From positions 1-12,228 of the forward strand of contig JAZLLG010000087.1 of assembly GCA_045598045.1 (NCBI GenBank): 12,228 nt of DNA, read 5' to 3'. The notes beneath the pieces are model-generated. The model was not told where the DNA came from and made no database searches. It saw only the letters and a program-made list of their open reading frames with translations. The stretch comes from RGIG3528 sp045598045 (GTDB lineage: Bacteria; Bacillota; Clostridia; Lachnospirales; Lachnospiraceae). Positions within the stretch are counted from its first letter, which is position 1; each line of letters begins with the position of its first letter. Position numbers and translations under genes: made by a program. Shown here piece by piece: positions 1 to 6,840 of the stretch.

Positions 1-32
1 CACATCCCCGTCCCCCAGTATCATTTTTTTTT
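1..32. repeat. Partial copy of dispersed palindromic repeat, cut by window edge
   Basis: Bases 1-16 match 15 of 16 bases of the right arm of the perfect palindrome at 11135-11213 (its 11188-11203). The flank at 17-29 matches 12 of 13 bases of the reverse complement of 12191-12203 at the other window end. A run of nine T (24-32) follows the C-rich arm, so the complete copy could end transcription of an upstream gene outside the window. The other half of the palindrome would lie left of base 1. Confidence 0.8.
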
Positions 33-109
33 GAAGGCTAAACTTTCGCTACGTTTTGCCCGATATAAAAATCGACAGAGTATAAGTATGAAAAAACTAT
101 AAAATTCAA

Positions 110-138
110 TTGAAAAAAAGTTTTGAAATGTATATAAT
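110..138 (+). promoter_or_regulatory. Sigma-A type promoter of the mbl-flagellar operon
   Basis: TTGAAA (110-115) and a perfect TATAAT (133-138) are separated by exactly 17 bases, in a very AT-rich stretch. The expected transcription start is near 145, leaving a leader of about 30 bases before the ATG at 174. No sigma-D (flagellar) promoter was recognised here, so the block probably depends on the housekeeping sigma factor. Confidence 0.8.
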
Positions 139-173
139 TGCTCTTGAGTTTTGTACTTTGAAAGGAGCTTTTT

Positions 174-1160
174 ATGTTTGGAACAGATATAGGAATTGAC
201 TTGGGAACGGCTACCGTTCTCGTATATATAAAGGGCAGAGGCGTTGTACTCACAGAGCCTTCCGTTGTTGCTTTTGACCGTGATACGAACAAAGTTCGTG
301 CTATCGGTGAAGAGGCTCGTCTTATGATCGGAAGAACACCCGGCAACATCGTTGCCATCCGTCCTCTCCGTCATGGTGTTATTTCCGACTACACCGTCAC
401 AGAGAAGATGCTCAAACACTTTGTTAACAAAGCTGTCGGTAAGCATCGTTTCGGACAGCTTCGCGTGTCCATCTGCGTTCCTTCGGGTGTTACCGAAGTT
501 GAAAAGAAGGCAGTTGAAGATGCAGCATACACCATCGGCGCAAAGTCGGTAGCAATTATCGAAGAGCCGATTGCAGCTGCTATCGGAGCAGGTCTTGATA
601 TAACAAAACCTTGCGGAAACATGGTGGTTGATATAGGCGGTGGTACAACGGATATCGCTGTTATTTCCCTCGGTGGCACTGTTGTAAGTGCATCCATTAA
701 GGTTGCGGGCGATGATTTCGATGAAGCCATCACACGTTATCTCAGAAAGAATAAAAACATTATCATCGGCGCACGTACTGCCGAAGACATTAAGCTGAAC
801 ATCGGTTCGGCATACAGAAGACCTGAGTCCATTGCCATGAATGTTAAAGGACGTGGCGCAGCAAGCGGACTTCCGAAGACCATTTCCGTTACATCCGAGG
901 AAACCGAGGAAGCTCTCAGAGAGCCTACCTCTCAGATCGTAGACGCAATCCAGAGAGTATTTGAAAAGACACCTCCGGAACTTGCCGCAGATATTGCAAG
1001 CAACGGTATCATCCTCACGGGCGGCGGTTGCCAGCTCTGGGGTCTTGAAGAGCTCATCGAGGAAAAGACGGGCATCAGAACACTTACAGCTGATAACCCT
1101 AAGACAGCTGTTGCAATCGGAACAGGCAAATACATCGAAGTTATTGATTCAATGAGATAA
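174..1160 (+). CDS. mbl: Mbl/MreB-type rod-shape actin homologue
   Basis: This 328-residue protein has the full MreB/Mbl length and all actin-fold ATPase signatures: phosphate-1 loop DIGIDLGTA (residues 5-13), phosphate-2 loop VVDIGGGTTDIAVI (from 151) and adenosine motif TGGG (282-285). It starts MFGTDIGIDLGTA, close to Bacillus Mbl (MFARDIGIDLGTA), and shares GEEARxMxGRTPGNIVAIRPL. MreB-family proteins polymerise under the membrane and guide the Rod complex that builds lateral wall. An AAAGGAG site lies just upstream of the ATG, and a strong promoter precedes it. In Bacillus, mbl is likewise followed by flhO and flhP, which favours Mbl over the MreB found with mreCD; no mreC or mreD is present here. 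The adenosine loop continues CQLWGL instead of the usual ALLxGL, a mild oddity. Confidence 0.93.
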   Translation: MFGTDIGIDLGTATVLVYIKGRGVVLTEPSVVAFDRDTNKVRAIGEEARLMIGRTPGNIVAIRPLRHGVISDYTVTEKMLKHFVNKAVGKHRFGQLRVSICVPSGVTEVEKKAVEDAAYTIGAKSVAIIEEPIAAAIGAGLDITKPCGNMVVDIGGGTTDIAVISLGGTVVSASIKVAGDDFDEAITRYLRKNKNIIIGARTAEDIKLNIGSAYRRPESIAMNVKGRGAASGLPKTISVTSEETEEALREPTSQIVDAIQRVFEKTPPELAADIASNGIILTGGGCQLWGLEELIEEKTGIRTLTADNPKTAVAIGTGKYIEVIDSMR

Positions 1161-1206
1161 GGCTTTCCCTGAGTACAGGCGCTGAAGTCAAAAAGAAAGG
1201 CTTAAC

Positions 1207-1980
1207 ATGGTAAGAGGCTTATACACCGCATGGACAGGCATGCGAAACCAACAGAAGAAGCTGGACGTTATTTCCAATAACGTTGCCAATGCGTCCACGA
1301 CAGGTTATAAAAACCAAGGTGTTACAAGCCAGTCCTTCGACGACATGCTTGCTCTCAAAATCAGGGACCGTTCCGTGAACTACAATACAGACGAGCGTAT
1401 CGGCAATATGTACCTCGGCGTTAAAATCGGTGAAGAGTACACGGAATACACCCAGGGATCACTTCGTGAAACGGGAAACACTTTTGATCTGGCCATTGAT
1501 GGTGACGGTTTCTTCAGAGTACGTGTTGTGGACACAAACGGCAACAGCCACATCCGCTACACACGTGCAGGTAATTTCACCATCACCCGCGACGGCTACA
1601 TTACGGATGCAGATGGCAATCATCTTCAGTCCGAGGCCGGAGATATGATTGTTCCCACGGATGCGAAGATAACCATCGACAAAGGCGGTGCGGTTTACGC
1701 AAACAATGAGCTTGTTGATACACTCACCATCTATGATTTCGAAGATTACGATTATCTCAAAAAATTTGCCGATACAATGTATGAGCCTGTAAACGGTGCT
1801 ACAGAGAAAGAGCCTACAGGTGTTATACGCCAGGGTTATCTCGAACAGTCAAACGTTAATGTCATTAACCAGATGGTTTCACTCATAAATATCACAAGAG
1901 CTTATGAAGCGAGCCAGAAGGTCATTCAGACTATGGATTCGACTCTCGATCAGTCAGTTAATTCCATTGGCCGTGTATAA
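1207..1980 (+). CDS. flhO: Flagellar basal-body rod protein, FlhO-like (FlgF/FlgG family)
   Basis: The 257-residue product has the N-terminal flagellar rod/hook signature (ISNNVANASTTGYK, residues 22-35), the central family segment (TGNTFDLAIDGDGFFRV, then YTRAGNF and DGYITDADG) and the C-terminal FlgBB helix (QGYLEQSNVNVINQMVSLI, RAYEASQKVIQTMD). Proteins of this family are exported by the flagellar type III apparatus and stack into the rod that crosses the cell wall; no Sec signal is expected or seen. It lies 46 bases after mbl with a GAAAGG ribosome site. The order mbl-rod gene-rod gene equals Bacillus mbl-flhO-flhP, so the symbol is assigned by synteny. FlgF and FlgG types cannot be separated reliably by eye. 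Confidence 0.9.
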   Translation: MVRGLYTAWTGMRNQQKKLDVISNNVANASTTGYKNQGVTSQSFDDMLALKIRDRSVNYNTDERIGNMYLGVKIGEEYTEYTQGSLRETGNTFDLAIDGDGFFRVRVVDTNGNSHIRYTRAGNFTITRDGYITDADGNHLQSEAGDMIVPTDAKITIDKGGAVYANNELVDTLTIYDFEDYDYLKKFADTMYEPVNGATEKEPTGVIRQGYLEQSNVNVINQMVSLINITRAYEASQKVIQTMDSTLDQSVNSIGRV

Positions 1981-2005
1981 TATTTAGCAGGGAGGTATTT
2001 GTCCT

Positions 2006-2821
2006 ATGATGCGTTCACTTTGGACCGGGGCTTCGGGAATGATTGCACAGCAGAATGCTGTTGACACCATTTCCAACAATCTTTCAAACGTTAATACTAC
2101 CGGATACAAGAAGGAAACCGTTGAGTTTAAGACCCTCCTTTATTCAAAGCTTCAGGTCAAGACTGAAGACAACGAAGGTAATCCGAAGCCGGTAATCGGT
2201 CAGGTCGGTTCAGGTGTACGTACGGCTTCCGTTACATCCAGATACCAGCAGGGACCTATCAATCCCACTGGAAATACTTTCGATTTTGCACTTGAGGGCG
2301 ACGGTTTCTTCCGTGTTCAGACAGCTGAAGGTCAGATTGCCTACACAAGAGCCGGAAATTTCAACGTTTCCATCGATCCTCAGGGACTTTCGCTTTGTAC
2401 ATCCGACGGCTATCAGATACTCGATACCGACGGCGAGCCCATTGTTTTCGATACAAGCATCAACACTTCCAAGCTCATCATAGATGCACAGGGGCGTTTC
2501 TCTTACAGAGAAGTCGACGATACCATCACCGATCTCGGTATTCAGATCGGACTTGCGCAGTTCAGCAATCCTGCAGGCCTTTTAAAGATTTCGGGAAGCC
2601 TTCTTGAAGCTACGGATGCCTCCGGAGAGCCAAGGCTCGAGGCTGAGGATATACAGCTCAAAAAAACAAAGGTATATTCAGGTTACCTTGAAGCTTCCAA
2701 CGTACAGACTGTAGACGAGATGGTTAACCTCATTGTTGCACAGCGTGCATATGAGATGAACTCCAAAATAATCAATGCTTCTGACGAGATGCTTCAGCAG
2801 GCAAACAATCTCAGAGGTTGA
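2006..2821 (+). CDS. flhP: Flagellar rod protein, FlhP-like (FlgG family)
   Basis: This 271-residue protein starts MMRSLWTGASGMIAQQ and carries ISNNLSNVNTTGYK (residues 22-35), a FlgG-type N-terminus. GNTFDFALEGDGFFRV and YTRAGNF follow in the middle, and the C-terminus ends with SGYLEASNVQTVDEMVNLIVAQRAYEM-type helix sequence, diagnostic of distal-rod proteins. It is paralogous to the preceding gene and starts 25 bases after it, with a strong GGAGGT at 1991-1996. Two adjacent ATG codons (2006 and 2009) are possible starts; the first is used here, and the difference is one residue. It probably forms the distal rod on which the hook is built. The FlhP name rests on gene order behind mbl. Confidence 0.91.
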   Translation: MMRSLWTGASGMIAQQNAVDTISNNLSNVNTTGYKKETVEFKTLLYSKLQVKTEDNEGNPKPVIGQVGSGVRTASVTSRYQQGPINPTGNTFDFALEGDGFFRVQTAEGQIAYTRAGNFNVSIDPQGLSLCTSDGYQILDTDGEPIVFDTSINTSKLIIDAQGRFSYREVDDTITDLGIQIGLAQFSNPAGLLKISGSLLEATDASGEPRLEAEDIQLKKTKVYSGYLEASNVQTVDEMVNLIVAQRAYEMNSKIINASDEMLQQANNLRG

Positions 2822-2846
2822 TTCTGATTAATTGAAAGGGTAACGT

Positions 2847-3191
2847 ATGTCTATTTCAATCGGATCGAATTTTTTATATCAGCAACAGCTACAGGACACA
2901 GCTTCAAAGTCAAGCGCCGACAAGCTTTCAAACTCTCTTGAAGGCCTTTCGGCTGCCACTGCTTCAGATGAAGAGCTTATGGAAGCTTGTAAATCCTTTG
3001 AGCAGTATCTTGTTGAGCAGGTTATAAAGTCCACAAAAGAAGCGATGCTTCCGGACAACAAAGACGATGAAAACCAATACATGAAGTACTTCGGAGACAA
3101 TCTTTATCAGGAATATTCAAGATTGATCACCGAAAACAGTAATCTTGGAATAGCCAAGATGCTTTACGATTCCGTAAAGCGGGATGCATAG
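2847..3191 (+). CDS. Flagellar rod-binding protein (FlgJ N-terminal domain type)
   Basis: A 114-residue protein containing only the rod-binding domain (Rod-binding/FlgJ N-terminal family). The conserved core is about residues 44-65 (LMEACKSFEQYLVEQVIKS), followed by MKYFGDNLYQEYSRLI and a helical end (NLGIAKMLYDSV). Proteobacterial FlgJ adds a muramidase domain that cuts peptidoglycan for the growing rod; that domain is absent, as in many Bacillota, so this protein probably acts as rod cap or scaffold and relies on a separate hydrolase. It sits 25 bases after the FlgG-type gene behind GAAAGGG, and its last codons overlap the start of recD2. Only the family assignment is claimed; the partner hydrolase is not in the window. 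Confidence 0.82.
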   Translation: MSISIGSNFLYQQQLQDTASKSSADKLSNSLEGLSAATASDEELMEACKSFEQYLVEQVIKSTKEAMLPDNKDDENQYMKYFGDNLYQEYSRLITENSNLGIAKMLYDSVKRDA

Positions 3192-5424
3192 TAAACTAAT
3201 GACAGTAAGCGGCTACATCAGCAAAATAGTATACAGAAGCGAAGAAAGCGGATATACAGTCATGACACTTGACACAGAAGGTACGGAAACCTGCTGTGTG
3301 GGCGTTATGGCTGTTTTTGATGAGGGAGAATTTGTTGAAGTGGAAGGCGAAGAAGTTTTCCACCCTCAGTACGGAGACCAGCTTAAGGTATCAAAAATCA
3401 CAGCAATAACTCCTACCGACGCTTCCGATATGGAAAGGTACCTTGCCAGCGGAGCAATATCCGGTATAGGAGCAACAATGGCAGGAAGGATTGTAAAAAA
3501 ATTCGGCAATGATACTTTCCGCATTATTGAGTTTGAACCCGAACGCCTTGCAGAGGTAAAAGGAATCAGTGAACGTGGAGCAATGAAGATTGCCGAGCAG
3601 TTTATGGAAAAGCAGGAAGCCAGAAATGCAATGGTTTTTCTGTCACAATATGGCATTTCAAACAGCCTTGCCCTAAAAATCTTCAACTATTACGGATCGC
3701 GTATGTACAGCGTTCTACGAGAGTCTCCTTATAGGCTGGCAGAGGATATTTCCGGTGTTGGGTTTAAAACAGCGGACAGCATAGCATTGGCTATGGGTGT
3801 TTCTGAATATGATGATTCAAGAGTTCGGGCGGTTCTTTTATATATGCTTTCCGAAGCAATAGGAAACGGACATGTTTATCTTCCCAAAAATGAGCTTTTT
3901 AACGATGCACGCCGTTTTATCATTGTAGATGAAGAAACGATGGAACGTCAGCTCCGTCAGCTGTCATTGGAGAAAAAAGTAATTATTAAAGATGAGGACA
4001 CAAGAAACGTTTATCTTACGTCCTTTTATTATACGGAATTAAATGTTGCGCGAATGCTTTGCGACCTGAACTGCAGGTACAACATTTCCGACGAAAAGCT
4101 TGAAAACAGCCTTGCAGGGGTTATGAAGGATCTCGACATTGAGCTTGATTCTTTGCAGAAGGAAGCTGTTTTCGAAGCGGTGAGAAACGGGGCTTTCGTA
4201 CTTACAGGTGGTCCGGGAACAGGAAAAACAACAACAATAAACGCTATAATCAGACTTTTTGAACGTGAAGGTATGGACGTTCTTCTGGCAGCACCCACAG
4301 GTCGCGCCGCAAAGCGAATGTCAGAAACAACCGGTCATGAGGCAAGAACTTTGCACCGTCTTCTGGAACTCACAAAAATGAGTGAAAGTGTTGAAACATC
4401 TGCACTTGCTTTTGCCAGAAACGAATCCAATCCGCTTGAATGCGATGCAATTATTGTCGATGAAATGTCCATGGTCGATATTTCGCTTATGCATGCACTT
4501 CTGAAGGCTGTCGTAGTGGGAACAAGACTTATTATGGTCGGCGACGTTAATCAGCTTCCAAGTGTAGGCCCCGGAAACGTACTTCACGATATAATTGATT
4601 CAGGCCGAATCAAAACGATAAAGCTTGAAAAAATCTTCCGTCAGGCTGCGGAAAGTTCCATAATAGTAAATGCGCATAAGATCAACAAAGGCGAGCTTGT
4701 TTCTTTGGACAATAAAGTAAACAATGATTTCTTTTTCCTTGGACGACAAAATATAAACGACATTCTTGAAGGCATAGTTTATCTTGTAAAAGACAAGATT
4801 TCACGCTTTGTGGGTTCGACACCGTTTGACGTTCAGGTACTTACTCCCATGCGAACCGGTGAACTGGGGTGTGAAAAGCTTAATGCTGCGCTTCAAAACG
4901 CACTGAATCCCGCGTCAAAGAACAAAAGCGAGAAAGCCTTTGAAAACGGCCATATTTTCAGAGAAGGCGACAAAGTCATGCAAATCAAGAATGACTACCA
5001 GCTTGAATGGGAAGTGCGCAGTAAATACGGTATTCCGATAGATTCGGGAACAGGAGTCTTTAACGGTGACTGTGGCAGAATCAAAAAAATAGACAATTAT
5101 TCCGAACGAGTAACTGTTGAATATGAAGAAGGCAGAACGGTGGAATATGCCTTTTCACAGCTTGATGAACTGAATCTTGCGTATGCAATTACAATTCACA
5201 AGTCCCAGGGCAGTGAGTATCCTGCGGTTGTTATTCCTCTTCTTACCGGGCCTTCGATGCTCTTTAACAGAAATGTTCTGTACACGGCCGTTACGAGAGC
5301 AAAGAAGTGTGTTACCATAATCGGAAGTTCTGATACCGTAAACGCAATGATACGAAATACGATGGAACAGACACGGTATTCCGGCTTGAAACGTGCAATA
5401 GCCGAAATCCCTGAAAATTCATAA
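3184..5424 (+). CDS. recD2: RecD2-type (RecD/TraA family) DNA helicase
   Basis: At 746 residues this matches RecD2 (YrrC), the RecBC-independent SF1B 5'-3' helicase used in DNA repair and fork restart. The N-terminal OB-like region is followed by helix-hairpin-helix repeats (GISGIGATMAGRIVKKFG and EVKGISERGAMKIAEQF, about residues 90-140). The motor has Walker A GGPGTGKTTT (342-351), motif II VDEMSMVD (425-432), VGDVNQLPSVGPG, and the C-terminal motif AITIHKSQGSEY (668-679) with YTAVTRAKK (700-708). No RecB or RecC partner is nearby. The ATG at 3184 overlaps the previous gene by 8 bases; ATG 3199, giving MTVSGYISKI, is an equally plausible start because no clear ribosome site separates them. 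The overlap suggests translation coupled to the rod-binding gene. Confidence 0.93.
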   Translation: MHSKLMTVSGYISKIVYRSEESGYTVMTLDTEGTETCCVGVMAVFDEGEFVEVEGEEVFHPQYGDQLKVSKITAITPTDASDMERYLASGAISGIGATMAGRIVKKFGNDTFRIIEFEPERLAEVKGISERGAMKIAEQFMEKQEARNAMVFLSQYGISNSLALKIFNYYGSRMYSVLRESPYRLAEDISGVGFKTADSIALAMGVSEYDDSRVRAVLLYMLSEAIGNGHVYLPKNELFNDARRFIIVDEETMERQLRQLSLEKKVIIKDEDTRNVYLTSFYYTELNVARMLCDLNCRYNISDEKLENSLAGVMKDLDIELDSLQKEAVFEAVRNGAFVLTGGPGTGKTTTINAIIRLFEREGMDVLLAAPTGRAAKRMSETTGHEARTLHRLLELTKMSESVETSALAFARNESNPLECDAIIVDEMSMVDISLMHALLKAVVVGTRLIMVGDVNQLPSVGPGNVLHDIIDSGRIKTIKLEKIFRQAAESSIIVNAHKINKGELVSLDNKVNNDFFFLGRQNINDILEGIVYLVKDKISRFVGSTPFDVQVLTPMRTGELGCEKLNAALQNALNPASKNKSEKAFENGHIFREGDKVMQIKNDYQLEWEVRSKYGIPIDSGTGVFNGDCGRIKKIDNYSERVTVEYEEGRTVEYAFSQLDELNLAYAITIHKSQGSEYPAVVIPLLTGPSMLFNRNVLYTAVTRAKKCVTIIGSSDTVNAMIRNTMEQTRYSGLKRAIAEIPENS

Positions 5425-5432
5425 AGAGTTAA

Positions 5433-5462
5433 TTGTATTTGGCTGGTTTTCTGTTGTAAAAT
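5433..5462 (+). promoter_or_regulatory. Possible promoter for comF-yvyF
   Basis: In the 87-base gap after recD2, TTGTAT (5433-5438) and TAAAAT (5457-5462) are spaced by 18 bases. The match is fair, and the gap is long for this otherwise tight block, so comF and yvyF may be transcribed separately as well as from upstream. No terminator hairpin was seen after recD2. Confidence 0.4.
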
Positions 5463-5511
5463 AAGCATACTTTCCGAGACCGAATGGGAGAAATGGGTTG
5501 CGGAGGTAAAA

Positions 5512-6207
5512 ATGTATTTGTTCCCTGAATATTGTCCGGTATGTATGGAGCCGGTTATGCCTAAAGGGCGGCTTATTCACAAGGAATGTGAAAGAAGTCT
5601 CAGCTTCATAAAAAGCCCTTTTTGCATTAAATGCGGAAGACAGCTTACGGACACTGAAGAAGCTTGTTGCAGCACATGCCGCAACAGTAATTTCTTCTTC
5701 GATATGGGCAGGTGTACGTTTCCTTACAGAACAGTCATTCAGACAGCTCTGAAGGAGTTGAAAAACAACGGAACACGTGAGTTCGCTGAGTTTTTCGGAG
5801 TTATGAGTGTAAGAAGACATAAGGAATTCCTTGAAAATGCATCCCCGGAGGTCATTGTTCCGGTTCCGATGCATAAAAGGAAGCTTCTTGCAAAGGGGTT
5901 CAACCAGGCGGATCTTCTTGCAAATGTTATTTCAAAGCATACGGGAATCCCTGTGCAGAGCATAATTCGGAAAAATCGTGCCACGAAGGATCAGAAAAAT
6001 CTTTCCGGGCGTGAAAGGCGTGATAATTTAAAAAACGTGTTTTCGGTGCGTATTCCCGAGGGAACAATGATGCCTTCATCGGTTCTGATTGTGGATGACA
6101 TTTTCACAACAGGCAGCACGGTGAATGCCTGCGCTTATGCATTAAAGCAGGCGGGCGTTGAAAGGGTATATTATATTTGCATTGCCGCCGGAACGACGGA
6201 CAATTAA
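5512..6207 (+). CDS. comFC: ComFC-type amidophosphoribosyltransferase-like competence protein
   Basis: The 231-residue protein has the ComF/GntX layout. An N-terminal zinc finger with CPVC (residues 8-11) and later CIKC and CCSTC pairs is followed by a type I phosphoribosyltransferase domain: IVPVPMHKRKLLAKGFNQA (from 115) and the PRPP loop VLIVDDIFTTGST (191-203). ComFC is needed for DNA uptake in naturally competent Gram-positive bacteria and is thought to handle incoming single-stranded DNA with ComFA; its chemistry is unsettled. A strong GGAGGT at 5502-5507 marks the ATG. No comFA helicase is beside it, so the gene alone does not prove competence. The following yvyF gene is also next to comFC in Bacillus, which supports the name. 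Confidence 0.9.
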   Translation: MYLFPEYCPVCMEPVMPKGRLIHKECERSLSFIKSPFCIKCGRQLTDTEEACCSTCRNSNFFFDMGRCTFPYRTVIQTALKELKNNGTREFAEFFGVMSVRRHKEFLENASPEVIVPVPMHKRKLLAKGFNQADLLANVISKHTGIPVQSIIRKNRATKDQKNLSGRERRDNLKNVFSVRIPEGTMMPSSVLIVDDIFTTGSTVNACAYALKQAGVERVYYICIAAGTTDN

Positions 6208-6226
6208 CTACGAAAGGGTGAAGGTT

Positions 6227-6634
6227 ATGGAAATACGTAATTGTGCAAGCTGTGGAAAGATGTTTAACTATGTTGCGGGTGCTGCTCCTCTTTGTCAGGA
6301 ATGCTTAAAGAAGCTTGATGAGAAGTATGCAGAAGTTAAGCAGTATGTGTACGATCATCCCGGCTGTAACATTAACGATGTTGTCACAGACATGGAAGTC
6401 AGCCAGGCTCAGGTTAAGAAGTGGATTCGTGAGGAAAAGCTTACTTTTGCCGAGAGCTCCGATATCGCCATCACCTGCGAGAAGTGCGGTGAACGTATTC
6501 TCACGGGTCGTTTCTGCAAGAAGTGCAAAGCAGAGATGGTAAACGGAATGGGTAACCTCTACAAAAAGGAAGAGCCTCAGATCGAGATTAAAAAGACAAA
6601 TCATGAGAACAAGATGCGTTTCCTCGATACTTGA
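6227..6634 (+). CDS. yvyF: Flagellar-region zinc-ribbon protein YvyF
   Basis: The 135-residue product has two CxxC pairs at the N-terminus (C6/C9 and C23/C26), a central helix-turn-helix-like segment (NINDVVTDMEVSQAQVKKWIREE, about residues 45-68) and a second cysteine cluster (CEKCGERILTGRFCKKC), followed by a charged tail. This is the pattern of YvyF, a flagellar-operon protein of Bacillota whose molecular role is uncertain. The start at 6227 is preferred because a GAAAGGGTGAAGG ribosome site precedes it and the N-terminal zinc motif begins five residues in; an upstream in-frame ATG at 6158 lies inside comF. It is 19 bases from comF, as in Bacillus comFC-yvyF. The usual next genes flgM, flgN, flgK and flgL are missing here. 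Confidence 0.87.
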   Translation: MEIRNCASCGKMFNYVAGAAPLCQECLKKLDEKYAEVKQYVYDHPGCNINDVVTDMEVSQAQVKKWIREEKLTFAESSDIAITCEKCGERILTGRFCKKCKAEMVNGMGNLYKKEEPQIEIKKTNHENKMRFLDT

Positions 6635-6840
6635 TTTTTCGATTACGATGAATTATTAATTTCGGGGCATGAGAAATCTTTCGGTGCCGGGGGCAAATTT
6701 GTGAAAAGGCTGCTTAGAGCCTGACAGCAGATTTTGTTGTTGAAAAGAGTTACTTATTGAAGCAAATCAGCTCAGGTGTATGACAGGCCGTGTCAGGACT
6801 GGTACGCTTGAGCTAAAGTTTATTTAGAGAGGACTGCTGT
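6635..6840 (+). promoter_or_regulatory. Structured leader before the collagen-like gene
   Basis: This 206-base gap has no plausible gene. Its clearest structure is a 12-bp stem, 6769-6780 with 6803-6814 (two G-U pairs), enclosing a small hairpin, TGACA (6781-6785) with TGTCA (6791-6795). Upstream, AGGCT/AGCCT and CTGCT/AGCAG near 6706-6730 can form competing helices. The large stem ends 26 bases before the ATG at 6841, with an AGAGAGGA ribosome site (6826-6833) between them. No known riboswitch consensus was recognised, no convincing promoter was found, and yvyF lacks a clear terminator. A cis-acting RNA is possible but unproven. Confidence 0.45.

Noticed and set aside
5457..5485. Possible sigma-D flagellar promoter, TAAA followed by CCGAAT, before comF
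   Set aside because: The spacing is 18 bases from TAAA rather than about 15, and the -10 match is incomplete.
6158..6226. Earlier ATG for yvyF
   Set aside because: It lies within the comF coding region and adds an unconserved extension before the zinc motif; ATG 6227 has its own ribosome site.
6660..6840. Cyclic-di-GMP, cobalamin or other known riboswitch ahead of the collagen-like gene
   Set aside because: Short look-alike strings (GGGGCAAA, GTCAGGACTGG) occur, but the conserved cores and helix order of these families are not present.
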